DNA of 64,000 nt from positions 62,001 to 126,000 of the forward strand of contig NZ_JARNTX010000005.1 in the NCBI RefSeq assembly GCF_029433095.1. Direction: 5' to 3'. The position numbers and the translations under genes were made by a program. The notes under the pieces are model-generated. The model was not told the origin of the DNA. It did no database searches and saw only the letters and a program-made list of their open reading frames with translations. The stretch comes from Hymenobacter sp. YC55. GTDB taxonomy: Bacteria > Bacteroidota > Bacteroidia > Cytophagales > Hymenobacteraceae. Below, in pieces: positions 51,600 through 60,579 of this stretch (positions within the stretch are counted from its first letter, which is position 1; each line of letters begins with the position of its first letter).

Positions 51600-54407
51600 T
51601 CACACACTTGGCGTCGTATGCAAGGCTCGGAACTCGGATGGTGACACCTGGTAGCGCGCCTTGAAGCTGGTGGAGAAATACGAAGGCGAAGAGAAGCCGA
51701 GCTGATACGCCACTTCGGCAATAGTTAGCTCATCATCGAGCAATAGCTGCCGGGCTTTGGTGAGCCGGATGCCCTGGATGAAGTCGGTGACGCCGGTGCC
51801 GAGCACGGCCTTGACTTTGCGGTAGAGCTGCACCCGTGAGATGCCGAGGCTGCGGGCAATGTCTTCCACGCTCAGGTCGGAGCGGGTAAGGTTGGCTTCA
51901 ACGATGGCCGTAAGATCGGCCAGGAACTTCTGGTCGACGCGCTGCGGGGCCACAGTTACCGTATCGACCGACAGCTCGCGGCGGAAATGCTCGCGCATTT
52001 TGTCGCGGTTGGCTAGCAAGGTGCGTAGGCTTTCGAGCAGGAAGGTAGGATTGAACGGTTTGGTCAGGTAGAGGTCGGCGCCGGCTTGCACGCCTTCCAC
52101 TTGCTGCTCGGGGGCGTTGCGGGCCGTGAGCAGCACCACCGGAATGTGCGAGGTCCGCCAATCACCTTTCAGCTGCGCCACCACTTCTAGCCCGCTGATT
52201 TCGGGCAGCATGACGTCGCACACGATTAAGTCCGGAATGGCTTCGGCGGCTAGCCGCAAGCCGGTGGCCCCATCGAAGGCGGTACTGACTTGGAAGTGGG
52301 GTTGCAGCTTCTGCGTCAGGAAAGCGTTGACCTCCGGGTTGTCCTCAATTACGAGCACCAATGCCTCGTTGCTGCCGTAGACGACGGGCGTTTGCTCGCC
52401 GTAAGCCGGTGCAGGACTGATACCTTCTTCTAGCGCAAAGGCAGGCAACGCCAGCGCCGCGGCGTCGTGCTGCTTAAGCGAAGCAGGCAGGTCCAGCGGC
52501 AGCGTCACCACAAAGGTGCTGCCCTGGCCGGGTTGACTGGTGAATGTAAGCTGGCCTTGGTGCAGGCGCGTCAGGCCGAGCGCCAACGCCAGTCCCATGC
52601 CCGAGCCGCGCGCCGCCGACTGCTGGCCCTGGTAAAACCACTCGAAGATGTGCGCCCGGTCTTGCTCGGAAATACCCCGGCCGGTGTCTTCCACACTCAC
52701 CCGCACGCTACCCTCGGCGGGCACTGCCTGCAAGCTCACGGTTATCTGTCCCCGGTCGGGCGTGAACTTGAGGGCATTGGACAGCAAGTTGAAAAACACC
52801 TTGTCGAGAATGTTGACATCGAACCAGAGTGCAATAACGGGTTCGGCGGGCAGGAACCGCATGATGATGCCGCGCTGCCGGGCCGGCTTCTCGAACACGT
52901 CCATGATTTCGCGCACAAACGCCACCAAGTTGCCCTCAGTAGCCCGTACCGGCATCTTGCCCACATCAATCTTGCGGAAATCCATGAGCTGATTAACCAG
53001 TTGCAAGAGGCGTTGCGCATTGCGCCGGATCAAGCCTACGTCTTGGCGGTGCGGAGCAGGTAGGTCGCTGCTAGTCAGCATTTCCTCTACTGGCCCGAGT
53101 ATCAGCGTAAGCGGGGTGCGCAGCTCGTGCGAGAAGTTGGTGAAGAAGCGCAGCTTGGCCTCAGTTTCCACCCGCGCCCGTTCGGCAAACTCCTGAATCT
53201 GGTTGCGCTGAGAGCGTATCTCTTCGTTTTGTTGCCCAAGCTGTTGGTTGATGCGCCGGTTGGCCCGGAAGGCCCGGAAGGCAATCAGTCCGAGCACGGC
53301 CGCCCCGAGTAAGGCTGCTGCTAGCACGTAGAGCACAATTTGCTGGCTGGCATAGGTGTCGCGCTGCTGCCGCAGGAGCTGTTGCTGGCGCTGAATATCC
53401 TGCTGCTGGCTAGCCAGCTTTTCGGTTTGCAGCCGCATCGTTAGCACATTGGTCGAGTCGATAACCATCGTGCTAAGGCTGTTTTCTTTCTCGTAGGGCT
53501 CTTTGCGCAGAATCTTCATGGCCGTGCGAATGGCTTCCTCCCCACCCGGCGGATACAGTAGCGTTGCGTTGATGATGCCGTCCTGCACCAACTGAATTCC
53601 CCCGTGCATACCCGGCAGTCCATCGACGCCCACAATCTTGATGTGGCGGTCCAGGCCCAACTGCTTGCACACCTGATACGCCCCAAGGGCCACCCGATCA
53701 TTATGCGCGAAAATTAAGTCCACTTCCGGATGCTGGCGTAGCACGGCCGGCAGCCGCTCCAGCACCGACGGCCGCTCCCAGTTGCTGTTGACTTGCGCCA
53801 CCAACTGTAGTTGAGGATACGAGGCCAGCGCTTGCGCAAAGCCGCGGTGACGGTCGACGGCCGGCGAAGTACCGGGGGCGCCTAGCACTTCCAGCACCTG
53901 CCCTTTCTGGCCGAGCAAGCTCGCTATATAGTTGCCAGCGGTCCGCCCCACTTCCACGTTGTTGCCGCCCACGTAGGATGTGTAGAGTTTGGAGGTGGTA
54001 CGGCGGTCGAGAATCACTACCGGAATACCACGGTTGTATACCTCCTCCACAATAGGCGTCACCGGCTCGGTTTCGTTGGCAGAAACGATCAGCAAGTCAA
54101 TACCTTCTTGCAGAAATTCTTTAATCTGCTGCTCCTGCAGGGCGCTGTTGTATTTGGCGTCTTTTATCTGGAAACTCACCTCCGGATAGAAGCTTAGCTC
54201 CTTTTTCATGCCTGCCAGCATGGCGTGGCGCCAGGCATCACCGTTGGTGCACTGCGAAAAGCCGATGCGGTAAGTGGGTGCCGGGGTAGATGGCCCGCAA
54301 CCGGTCAGCCAGCAACACACGCACCAAAAGAGTACTGCTCGTTGCAGCAGAGTAGGCCGACAGCTCCCTCGCGAGCTTGCGCGCCAGCTTGTAATCAGGT
54401 CAGCCAT
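51600..54407 (-). CDS. Hybrid two-component regulator with periplasmic sugar-binding domain (BT1754-like)
   Basis: 935 residues from ATG 54407; a TTG 28 codons upstream is less likely. Membrane-anchor/lipobox region with LTGC (Cys37). Residues about 45-320 are a type I periplasmic binding protein fold of the ribose/LacI kind (YRIGFSQCTNGDAWRHAML, ILDRRTTSKLYTSYVGGNNVEVGR, LIFAHNDRVALGA, IVGVDGLPG). Then come a helical linker, a membrane segment about 356-378, HisKA with His427 in NFSHELR, HATPase, a receiver (VIEDNPEVNAF, CDVMLPEISG) and a C-terminal AraC HTH. This layout is that of Bacteroides BT1754, which binds fructose and drives a fructan locus. The adjacent SusC/D, MFS, fructokinase and GH32 genes support fructose as signal here. 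Confidence 0.94.
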   Translation of the reverse strand: MADLITSWRASSRGSCRPTLLQRAVLFWCVCCWLTGCGPSTPAPTYRIGFSQCTNGDAWRHAMLAGMKKELSFYPEVSFQIKDAKYNSALQEQQIKEFLQEGIDLLIVSANETEPVTPIVEEVYNRGIPVVILDRRTTSKLYTSYVGGNNVEVGRTAGNYIASLLGQKGQVLEVLGAPGTSPAVDRHRGFAQALASYPQLQLVAQVNSNWERPSVLERLPAVLRQHPEVDLIFAHNDRVALGAYQVCKQLGLDRHIKIVGVDGLPGMHGGIQLVQDGIINATLLYPPGGEEAIRTAMKILRKEPYEKENSLSTMVIDSTNVLTMRLQTEKLASQQQDIQRQQQLLRQQRDTYASQQIVLYVLAAALLGAAVLGLIAFRAFRANRRINQQLGQQNEEIRSQRNQIQEFAERARVETEAKLRFFTNFSHELRTPLTLILGPVEEMLTSSDLPAPHRQDVGLIRRNAQRLLQLVNQLMDFRKIDVGKMPVRATEGNLVAFVREIMDVFEKPARQRGIIMRFLPAEPVIALWFDVNILDKVFFNLLSNALKFTPDRGQITVSLQAVPAEGSVRVSVEDTGRGISEQDRAHIFEWFYQGQQSAARGSGMGLALALGLTRLHQGQLTFTSQPGQGSTFVVTLPLDLPASLKQHDAAALALPAFALEEGISPAPAYGEQTPVVYGSNEALVLVIEDNPEVNAFLTQKLQPHFQVSTAFDGATGLRLAAEAIPDLIVCDVMLPEISGLEVVAQLKGDWRTSHIPVVLLTARNAPEQQVEGVQAGADLYLTKPFNPTFLLESLRTLLANRDKMREHFRRELSVDTVTVAPQRVDQKFLADLTAIVEANLTRSDLSVEDIARSLGISRVQLYRKVKAVLGTGVTDFIQGIRLTKARQLLLDDELTIAEVAYQLGFSSPSYFSTSFKARYQVSPSEFRALHTTPSV

Positions 54408-54507
54408 AGAAAGAACTTGAGTAGCGGGAACGGTAATAAGACTTAAAGCTACTAAAGCGCCAAGATTCCTAGGTTTGAGGCGGTGCGCCAAGCCATTTGA
54501 GTAGCAG

Positions 54508-56748
54508 TTGAAAGTGCTTTACTGCCTTCCTGAAATTACTGCTAACCCACTCCCCTGCTTTTGTTGCTTATTGCAATTCGCTTGCGGAATTAATCTTAGG
54601 CCCTTCAGAATAAGAGGGCACAGCATAGAAATAGCAATTCATCAGCAGGGGGCAACGGAGCCAACATTTGCAGCCAAAGAGTGCTTTAGTAACTGGCCAA
54701 TAACACCTGATCTACTCGCGAAGTGGGTGCCACGCAGTATCTTGCCTCTGTACGTGTCTTTATTGCCATTGAAAAATCAGCTCGTTCCTGCCCTTCCCCT
54801 GCCTGCTTTGGCGCAGGCTCTGCTTGAGGTATCGCCGAGTGGCCTTCTCATTTTGCGCCCCTTAACGGAGGAGGCTAACAAGGGCGAAAAGTTAGATTTT
54901 GTAGTGCTGCACGGCAATGCCGCCGCCCACCGCTTGCTACACTGGCCTGATGCAACGGGCACAATCCTGCTGAGTGAGTTACCCTCTGCCCTAGCACTGG
55001 CTATACTCTCATCTTGCCAGCAACTCTGCGAAGCGGGCCTGCCCTTCCTCAACGACACTATCTCACTGCCCGACGATTCCCGCACCCTCTGGCAGCTAGC
55101 AATTCAGCGCAGTGAAGAAATGCTAGTGGTAAGCCTCGCTTCCGCACCTACTCTAGAGTCGCAACCGGAAGCAGCGGCGGCTAGCACCACACCAGCACAG
55201 GTGCGTGACCTGCAACGGGCCGAGCAAAGCGAAGCCCGCTTCCAACGGCTGGCAGAGACAACTCCCATGGTGGTTTGGGAAGCCAATGCCGAGGGCCACA
55301 CCACGTATCTGAGTCCGCATTGGGAGCGGTTTACTAGCGCAGACAATGGGCAAGGGTTAGGTTGGAAAGAATACATGCACCCCGACGATCAAGCCGCTTT
55401 CCTAGAGGCTTGGCTTACGGCGGTACGTAGCGCGCAGCCTTTTCAGGCCGAAATGCGGTTGCGGATAGCGGCCACCGGTGAGTACCGCTGGCACTTGGAT
55501 CGGGCCGTTCCCGTATTCGATGCTGCCGGACACGTAACGCAATGGGTGGGCGCGGCCATTGATATTCATGAACTTAAGCATCTGCAACAAACACTGCTGG
55601 AAAGCGAGCAGTACTTCCGTGCCATGGCCGACCATGTGCCTGCCATGATCTGGGTCACCAACCCTCAAGGGCATTGCACCTACCTCAATCAGCAGTGGTA
55701 CGCTTATACTGGGCAAACCGAAGCGCAGGCTCTGGGTATTGGCTGGCTTGAAGCCGTCCACCCCGACGATGCCCCAGCCGCCCGCGCGGCGTTTTCCGAA
55801 GCCAATACCCAACGAATATCATTCCGAGTGCTCTACCGGCTGCGGCGCAGCAACGGGCGCTACCGCTGGGCTCTGGATGCGGGTATGCCACGCTTCAATG
55901 CTGCTGGCGAATACGAAGGCATCGTTGGTACCGTCCTCGACATCCACGAACGGCAGCTGGCCGAGCAGGGTCTACAACGCTTAGCCCGGCAGCTTCGCCA
56001 ATCCCGCGACGAAGCGCAAACGCTCAACGCCGAGTTGCGCACCATCAATGCCCAGCTGATGCGCACCAACGCCGACCTCGACAATTTTATCTACACCGCC
56101 TCGCACGATCTAAAAGCACCCATCACCAACATCGACGGCTTGCTTGATGCCTTGCAACACCAATTGCCGCCCGCTGCCCGTGAAGCGGACTTGGTTTTGC
56201 CCATCATTGGTATGATGCAGGAAGCAGTGGAGCGCTTCAAAAAAACCATCGACCACCTAACCGACATTACCAAGCTGCAACAGGAACACGCTTTGCAGTC
56301 CGAGCCAGTGGATGTGGCGGCCGTAGTGGAAGATGTGCGCCAAGATTTGTTGCCCATATTGCGTGAAACCGGGGCTCAGCTGGAAATTGATTTGTCGGCT
56401 TGCCCAACATTGCTGTTTTCCGTGAAAAATCTGCGGAGCATCGTCTATAACCTGCTCAGCAATGCCCTCAAATACCGCCACCCTGACCGCCTGCCGTACA
56501 TTCGGTTGGCCTGCTCGCCGGCGGGAGACAACTGGCAGGTGCTTACTGTTCAAGACAACGGTCTGGGGCTAGCGTTGGCTCAGCAGGCGCACCTGTTTCG
56601 CATGTTCCAGCGCATGCACGACCACGTCGATGGCTCAGGCATTGGGCTCTACATGGTTAAGAAGATGGTCGAAAACGCCGGCGGCACCATCGGCGTCGAG
56701 AGTGAAGAAGGAGTAGGCTCAATATTCTCGGTTTACCTTCCTTGCTGA
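54508..56748 (+). CDS. PAS-domain sensor histidine kinase
   Basis: The open frame is 746 residues, but it begins with a TTG and its first about 80 residues look non-coding. There is no ATG before the conserved part. The likely true start is GTG 54754 or TTG 54763/54769. After a poorly conserved N-terminal sensor region come two PAS/PAC units (MVVWEANAEGHTTYLSPHWERF ... GEYRWHLDRAVPVFD, and AMIWVTNPQGHCTYLNQQWYAYTG ... GRYRWALDAGMPRF). A coiled coil follows, then HisKA with ASHDLKAPITNIDGLL and HATPase with NLLSNALKYRHPD and GSGIGLYMVKKMVENAGG. It is soluble, without membrane segments or a receiver, and needs a separate response regulator. It diverges from the fructan HTCS. Confidence 0.88.
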   Translation: MKVLYCLPEITANPLPCFCCLLQFACGINLRPFRIRGHSIEIAIHQQGATEPTFAAKECFSNWPITPDLLAKWVPRSILPLYVSLLPLKNQLVPALPLPALAQALLEVSPSGLLILRPLTEEANKGEKLDFVVLHGNAAAHRLLHWPDATGTILLSELPSALALAILSSCQQLCEAGLPFLNDTISLPDDSRTLWQLAIQRSEEMLVVSLASAPTLESQPEAAAASTTPAQVRDLQRAEQSEARFQRLAETTPMVVWEANAEGHTTYLSPHWERFTSADNGQGLGWKEYMHPDDQAAFLEAWLTAVRSAQPFQAEMRLRIAATGEYRWHLDRAVPVFDAAGHVTQWVGAAIDIHELKHLQQTLLESEQYFRAMADHVPAMIWVTNPQGHCTYLNQQWYAYTGQTEAQALGIGWLEAVHPDDAPAARAAFSEANTQRISFRVLYRLRRSNGRYRWALDAGMPRFNAAGEYEGIVGTVLDIHERQLAEQGLQRLARQLRQSRDEAQTLNAELRTINAQLMRTNADLDNFIYTASHDLKAPITNIDGLLDALQHQLPPAAREADLVLPIIGMMQEAVERFKKTIDHLTDITKLQQEHALQSEPVDVAAVVEDVRQDLLPILRETGAQLEIDLSACPTLLFSVKNLRSIVYNLLSNALKYRHPDRLPYIRLACSPAGDNWQVLTVQDNGLGLALAQQAHLFRMFQRMHDHVDGSGIGLYMVKKMVENAGGTIGVESEEGVGSIFSVYLPC

Positions 56749-56877
56749 GCAAGCAGCACTCCTAGCTGCTGCACTAGGTACCTTTATACGCCCATACTAA
56801 AGGCAGCAACCGTGTAGTTCTCGCTTGATTTTCATCTTAAGCACGAGCTTGGCTTGCTCCTTGCATAACTTGCCGCC

Positions 56878-57210
56878 ATGATGAAACTTCGCTCCTTATC
56901 CATGCTTCTAGTTGCTGTTGGCAGTATTAGTAGCTGCCAGACAAGTCAACCTCAGACTGTGAATCCTACAAGCCAGGCGGCGCCAACAAGTGCTACTACT
57001 GAAGTAGCTGCCCGCGCCGCTGTTGCTCAGCATCTGCAGCAGCAGCCTAATAGTGCCCTTTACCAATTTGATTCTGCGCGAGTCACTGACGTGGATACTC
57101 ATTGGCAGGTGATGGTTCCCCGCACCGATTGGGCTAAACGCATGCCTAACGCAGCCGCGTTTGAAGTAGATAAGCAGACGGGCAAAGTCACCACGCTAAT
57201 GGTAAAGTAG
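56878..57210 (+). CDS. Small hypothetical lipoprotein
   Basis: 110 residues from ATG 56878 (a second ATG follows at once). Lipoprotein-type signal ends in ISSC. The mature part has a Gln/Thr/Ala-rich linker and then about 60 residues (VAARAAVAQHLQQQPNSALYQFDSARVTDVDTHWQVMVPRTDWAKRMPNAAAFEVDKQTGKVTTLMVK). This looks like a small alpha/beta domain of the PepSY or cystatin-like kind, ending in a VDKQTGKV strand typical of PepSY-like folds. Function is unknown. A good hairpin terminator follows the stop, so it is a single-gene unit between the PAS kinase and the BLUF gene. Confidence 0.7.
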   Translation: MMKLRSLSMLLVAVGSISSCQTSQPQTVNPTSQAAPTSATTEVAARAAVAQHLQQQPNSALYQFDSARVTDVDTHWQVMVPRTDWAKRMPNAAAFEVDKQTGKVTTLMVK

Positions 57211-57216
57211 AAAGAC

Positions 57217-57246
57217 AATGCTTCCTTACAAGGAGGCATTTGTTTC
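57217..57246 (+). terminator. Terminator after the small lipoprotein gene
   Basis: A 10-bp stem (57217-57226 with 57231-57240, one G-U), 4-base loop, followed by TGTTTCT. It lies 7 bases after the stop. Confidence 0.65.
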
Positions 57247-57304
57247 TGCCGCAAAGCTCAACGTCGAGCTTGTGCGCTAGAAGACCAACTCCGAAATTGG
57301 CGCC

Positions 57305-57886
57305 ATGGAACTGGTGCGCCTTCATCGTCGGTCGTTGGCCTTGGCCTTCTCCCTCCTCGATACCTCTATCTTGGGTCAAAGTCCATACGAAAGCCCGTTG
57401 CCGACCAGTTATGAATACGGTGAACAAAGCAATGAGCAGGCTCTCCCTCTGCGTGAGACTGGTTTATATCGATTGCTTTACGAAAGCCAGACCATGCCTC
57501 CATTACCCAAACTAACTCAGCTGCGTGATATTCTGCACCACTCACGTAGCTACAATGCCGAACATCATATCACAGGGCTATTGCTTTGCAGCGAAGGGCA
57601 TTATGTTCAGCTCTTGGAAGGAGCCGAAACCGACGTACAGGCACTATTTGCGGCTATCAAGCAAGATCGGCGACACAAGCAAGTGCAGCTTATACTCCAA
57701 GGCGTAGCTCAAAAACGCTCTTTCCCCCAATGGAGCATGGGCTTTGGGCAAGTGCCCGCTGCTGCCCTAACTCAACTCGTTGGTGCAGTACAGGCCTGCA
57801 AACCTGTTCAGGAGCTTTGTTTCGAGGAACCTTGCTTGCAAGCATTATGGCAAGCAGTGAGTGCTGGCAACAGTAAAATGGTCTAA
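57305..57886 (+). CDS. BLUF-domain blue-light photoreceptor protein
   Basis: 193 residues from ATG 57305. The BLUF domain (about 53-150) binds FAD and changes hydrogen bonding on blue light. Key positions are present: Tyr59 in LYRLLYES, Asn84 in YNAEHHITGLLL, Gln102 in YVQLLEGAE, and Trp143/Met145 in RSFPQWSMGFG. RDILHHSRSYN and IKQDRRHKQVQLILQG match the family. About 50 residues before the domain are unconserved; no later ATG precedes Tyr59, so the start is kept. About 40 residues follow and no EAL, cyclase or other output domain is present. It is a short BLUF protein that must act through a partner. It is monocistronic and convergent with the next gene. Confidence 0.93.
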   Translation: MELVRLHRRSLALAFSLLDTSILGQSPYESPLPTSYEYGEQSNEQALPLRETGLYRLLYESQTMPPLPKLTQLRDILHHSRSYNAEHHITGLLLCSEGHYVQLLEGAETDVQALFAAIKQDRRHKQVQLILQGVAQKRSFPQWSMGFGQVPAAALTQLVGAVQACKPVQELCFEEPCLQALWQAVSAGNSKMV

Positions 57887-58007
57887 ACCAACATTCCTCA
57901 ATTAGAACTTGGTTGCTTGTTTCGAGAGGGTAGCGGATATCGTTAAGCGTCAATAGCCTTTGGTGCAGCACCATTTATTTTAGTATGCAGTCACCTAGGG
58001 CTTGCCT

Positions 58008-58685
58008 TTATTTCGCTTGGGCTGCCTGTAAATCGAGCTTCGGAACCTGCTGATCTTTAATGTAAAGGCTGGCGCGCTCTACCTCACTGGTGTCCGATAA
58101 GGCCCACCATACCTGGGTACCTTTCGTACCAATGCGCACAGCCTCCTTATACTGCCCAAAAGGCTTCTCGTAGTTCATGGTCAGGCCTGCAAACCCGGTC
58201 TTGTCGTTGACTATCATTTCCACTGCATCTTGATTGTGCCGATCCAGGGCAATGACGCCGCGGCCGTTATCAAGGAAGGACATACCTCCACGCTCTTGGC
58301 CAGTTGAGTCGTGAATAGTCATGCCGTACGAGGCGGCAATGCGGGGGTATACTTTGCCCTTGAGCAACGGATTGGGGGACTCGCCTAGGATTACTCGATC
58401 CTGACCTTGAGGTCCTAGTACAACCAGAGAAGCCGTCGAGGCGTCTTTGCGGTTACGGCCCGCTGTTTCGGGAGGCGCCCCAAGCAAAATTCGCGGCTTA
58501 CCCTTCGCATCAACAACCGTGATGCCCCGCACCCGCAAATAGGTGGGCTTATCAGCCACAAAACTGGTAGCAACGGCTCCGGCTAGCAACAAACCTACTA
58601 AGATTCCGATCTGCCGCTGGCGCTTCAATTGCCGCTCAAGTTGAGTGACGCGGTTCAGTAATTCGGTAGCGTTTTCTTCTGCCAT
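58008..58685 (-). CDS. Membrane-anchored hypothetical protein with beta-rich ectodomain
   Basis: 225 residues from ATG 58685. N-terminal coiled coil (LLNRVTQLERQLKRQRQ, about 9-25), one membrane segment (IGILVGLLLAGAVATSFVA, about 26-44), then about 180 residues of short beta-strand repeats. The pattern is RVRGITVVDAKGKPRILLGAP, LVVLGPQGQDRVILGES, MTIHDSTGQERGGMSFLDNG, and ALDRHNQDAVEMIVNDKTG. The repeated 'strand - D.xG..R - LG' pattern is found in other uncharacterised Bacteroidota and proteobacterial proteins. I do not recognise a named family. The function is unknown; location is the inner membrane with the repeats outside. Confidence 0.7.
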   Translation of the reverse strand: MAEENATELLNRVTQLERQLKRQRQIGILVGLLLAGAVATSFVADKPTYLRVRGITVVDAKGKPRILLGAPPETAGRNRKDASTASLVVLGPQGQDRVILGESPNPLLKGKVYPRIAASYGMTIHDSTGQERGGMSFLDNGRGVIALDRHNQDAVEMIVNDKTGFAGLTMNYEKPFGQYKEAVRIGTKGTQVWWALSDTSEVERASLYIKDQQVPKLDLQAAQAK

Positions 58686-58898
58686 CGTAAAGTTTGGTGA
58701 AGGAAGAGACGAATCAGACTTTCACTGCTCAAGCTAACAACCACTCTTAATCCACTATAGTGAGGAGTCCTAGAACTCGTCCTTCCGTTTGACTAACAGT
58801 CTGGTCTAAATAAGATTTTGCAACTGCAACCGTGCGTGAGCATGCGCCTCTCTCCTGACAGATAAAATTCAGCCTACTGCCGAGTATCTATCAAGAGG

Positions 58899-59411
58899 CT
58901 AGTTGATTCTTTTGAAAGATAGGCTGTTGCCTCGGCCGGAGTAAATGAGTTCAAGGCTTTCCTCATCTACTCCTACTATCTCCCAGCACATATCTTCTTT
59001 GGGTTGGACCAGATACCTTTCATTATCTCCGGGATGGCCAGCATTGGGAGCGGAAGGACACGCTTTATCAAGGATAAACTCCGTAGAATCACTAAGCTTT
59101 TCCCCGTAATAATCCATATAGTAATGCTCCCTCAGTTCGAGTACGTATTGAGCATCATCGGTACTGCGCCACTTGCCTTGCAGCAGTTGATAGATGGTTT
59201 TGGCGGCAGCCCCGGGCTTAAGCACCGACGTAGTAGCCTGTTTGCTAGATGCCAAGTCTTGGCGGTTGGATAGGCTTCCACGTGCTGAGTCCAAAGCTAG
59301 CAAGGTGGTTTGGGGGTTGCTAGGTAGAAGGTGGGATGAACTCTTTGTTTCGGGCGAGCAAGAACTCAACAAACCAACCACTAAGAACAGTAAGATTGAT
59401 TTAGACTTCAC
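58899..59411 (-). CDS. Hypothetical lipoprotein
   Basis: 170 residues. The frame starts with GTG at 59411, directly followed by a good lipoprotein signal (SILLFLVVGLLSSC, Cys18), so the start is accepted. A Ser/Thr-rich linker of about 50 residues is followed by TIYQLLQGKWRSTDDAQYVLELREHYYMDYYGEKLSDST and a closing WEIVGVDEESLELIYSGRGNSLSFKRIN. The QGKWRSTDD...EL pattern resembles small lipocalin-like domains in Bacteroidota, where W and the following strands shape a beta-barrel. No function can be assigned. It is a single gene in an AT-rich stretch. Confidence 0.7.
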   Translation of the reverse strand: MKSKSILLFLVVGLLSSCSPETKSSSHLLPSNPQTTLLALDSARGSLSNRQDLASSKQATTSVLKPGAAAKTIYQLLQGKWRSTDDAQYVLELREHYYMDYYGEKLSDSTEFILDKACPSAPNAGHPGDNERYLVQPKEDMCWEIVGVDEESLELIYSGRGNSLSFKRIN

Positions 59412-59968
59412 TTAATGCTTAACATAATAAATTAAATAACTGAGAGAAACTAATTAATTGGTTACACCATTAATCAGCTGCTACTACAACTAGCAAAAAT
59501 AGGACTTTACGCTTATATAGCTCCTCGGCTACTCGTACTATTTAATTTGCGCCTATTCTAAAAATGGGATTAGCTTAATAGCGCAACCAACAGAGTTATT
59601 AAATCAGCTTATTTAGGGAACACCCATTAAAACTCGCCAAGTGTGCGTACTCAGTTAACTAGTAAGAACATGTGTCCTGACATCTGTTGAATAGTATCAG
59701 AAGTATAAGACCTCATTAAATACTGAGAGGAAAACTCTTAAGTGCCTCGTTTATCAAACAATGTCAGATAAAGCTGAAGTAGTACTGTCCAGCTTATGTG
59801 TGTGGGTGCAGGGTGATTCACTCAGTTAACTAGAAACCAAACGCAATAATTATACCCTGTTACTGTTCAGCTAGCATTAGTATGTGTTAATCGAGAAGAT
59901 AGTAGTATTAGGCTATTAAGATTGTCTTAAAGAGAAATTTGATTCAAATTGAGACTTTACCTCCTATT
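59412..59968. other. 557-base AT-rich gap with a 14-base direct repeat
   Basis: No gene is seen. The 14-base sequence ACTCAGTTAACTAG occurs twice, at 59649-59662 and 59820-59833, 171 bases apart. The rest is low-complexity AT-rich DNA. Confidence 0.5.
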
Positions 59969-60166
59969 ATGAACCAACCTTTCTCTACCATTGCACCTGA
60001 GTCTGTTCGCCAGCGGTTCGTTACTGGCTTGTTGACCTTAACCCATGGCACACGTTTGGCACCAACTCTTGAAGAACAAGCACTCTTGGCGCAGTTTGTT
60101 CGTGGCGAGATAACTCTCGAACAGGTGCTTGCACAACTGGAGAGCTCGGCTAACGATCCTTCGTAA
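59969..60166 (+). CDS. Small protein, C-terminal half like VbhA-type antitoxins
   Basis: 65 residues from ATG 59969; a TTG ten codons upstream is possible but weaker. Sequence features: SVRQRFVTGLLTLTHGTRLAPTLEEQALLAQFVRGEITLEQVLAQLESS. The last 25 residues have the '..FVRGEITLEQVLAQL' pattern of the C-terminal helices of antitoxin VbhA-family proteins. The Fic-inhibiting Ser-x-x-x-Glu-Gly motif is not seen (TLTHGTRL stands in its place), and no Fic-domain or other toxin gene is next to it. It is therefore either an orphan antitoxin-like protein or an unrelated helical protein. Coding status is supported by base use and a clean ATG. Confidence 0.5.
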   Translation: MNQPFSTIAPESVRQRFVTGLLTLTHGTRLAPTLEEQALLAQFVRGEITLEQVLAQLESSANDPS

Positions 60167-60579
60167 ATCATTGGCGCAAAAATCCGGGATTTGTTAGCAG
60201 CAGTAAGGCATTTGCACCATTGCCCTAGTGCATAAAAACGCTTACTCCTCATGTAGTAAATTACTACGCCCGACCACTACCCCTAGGCGGCATACGCCAC
60301 CCAGCAGGCAATAGTCGGGCGCAACCTATAGCATAAATGAGATTTTGCTGTTTGGATAGATTTAAATAAGTAATAGACCTACAGTATTTTAAAATCAACT
60401 AAACGGTTTTACCGTTCGTGTTTGGTTGTAAGTAGAGCTTCGTAACTCACTATATCACTTCCTGCGCCTGCTTATCTACGCACCAGCCTTATAACGCGGG
60501 ACGCACTTATCAAAACCGGCCCCTGAACAGTAAAACCTAGTACCCTCTGGGGTCGAGTAAGGACAGCAGCAGAACGAGC
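60167..60579. other. 413-base gap with a structured segment
   Basis: No gene. It lies between convergent small genes. The segment 60253-60321 has several nested inverted repeats and is listed separately; the rest is AT-rich. Confidence 0.5.
60253..60321. repeat. Multi-stem structured intergenic element
   Basis: A 7-bp palindrome (60253-60259 with 60261-60267) adjoins an 8-bp stem (60267-60274 with 60314-60321) that encloses a 4-bp GC stem (60286-60289 with 60295-60298). There is no T-run. It could be a transcript end shared by the convergent genes or a small structured RNA; neither is proven. Confidence 0.4.

Noticed and set aside
52467..53063. A 198-codon plus-strand open frame
   Set aside because: Antisense to the kinase domain of the fructan regulator, whose reading frame is certain.
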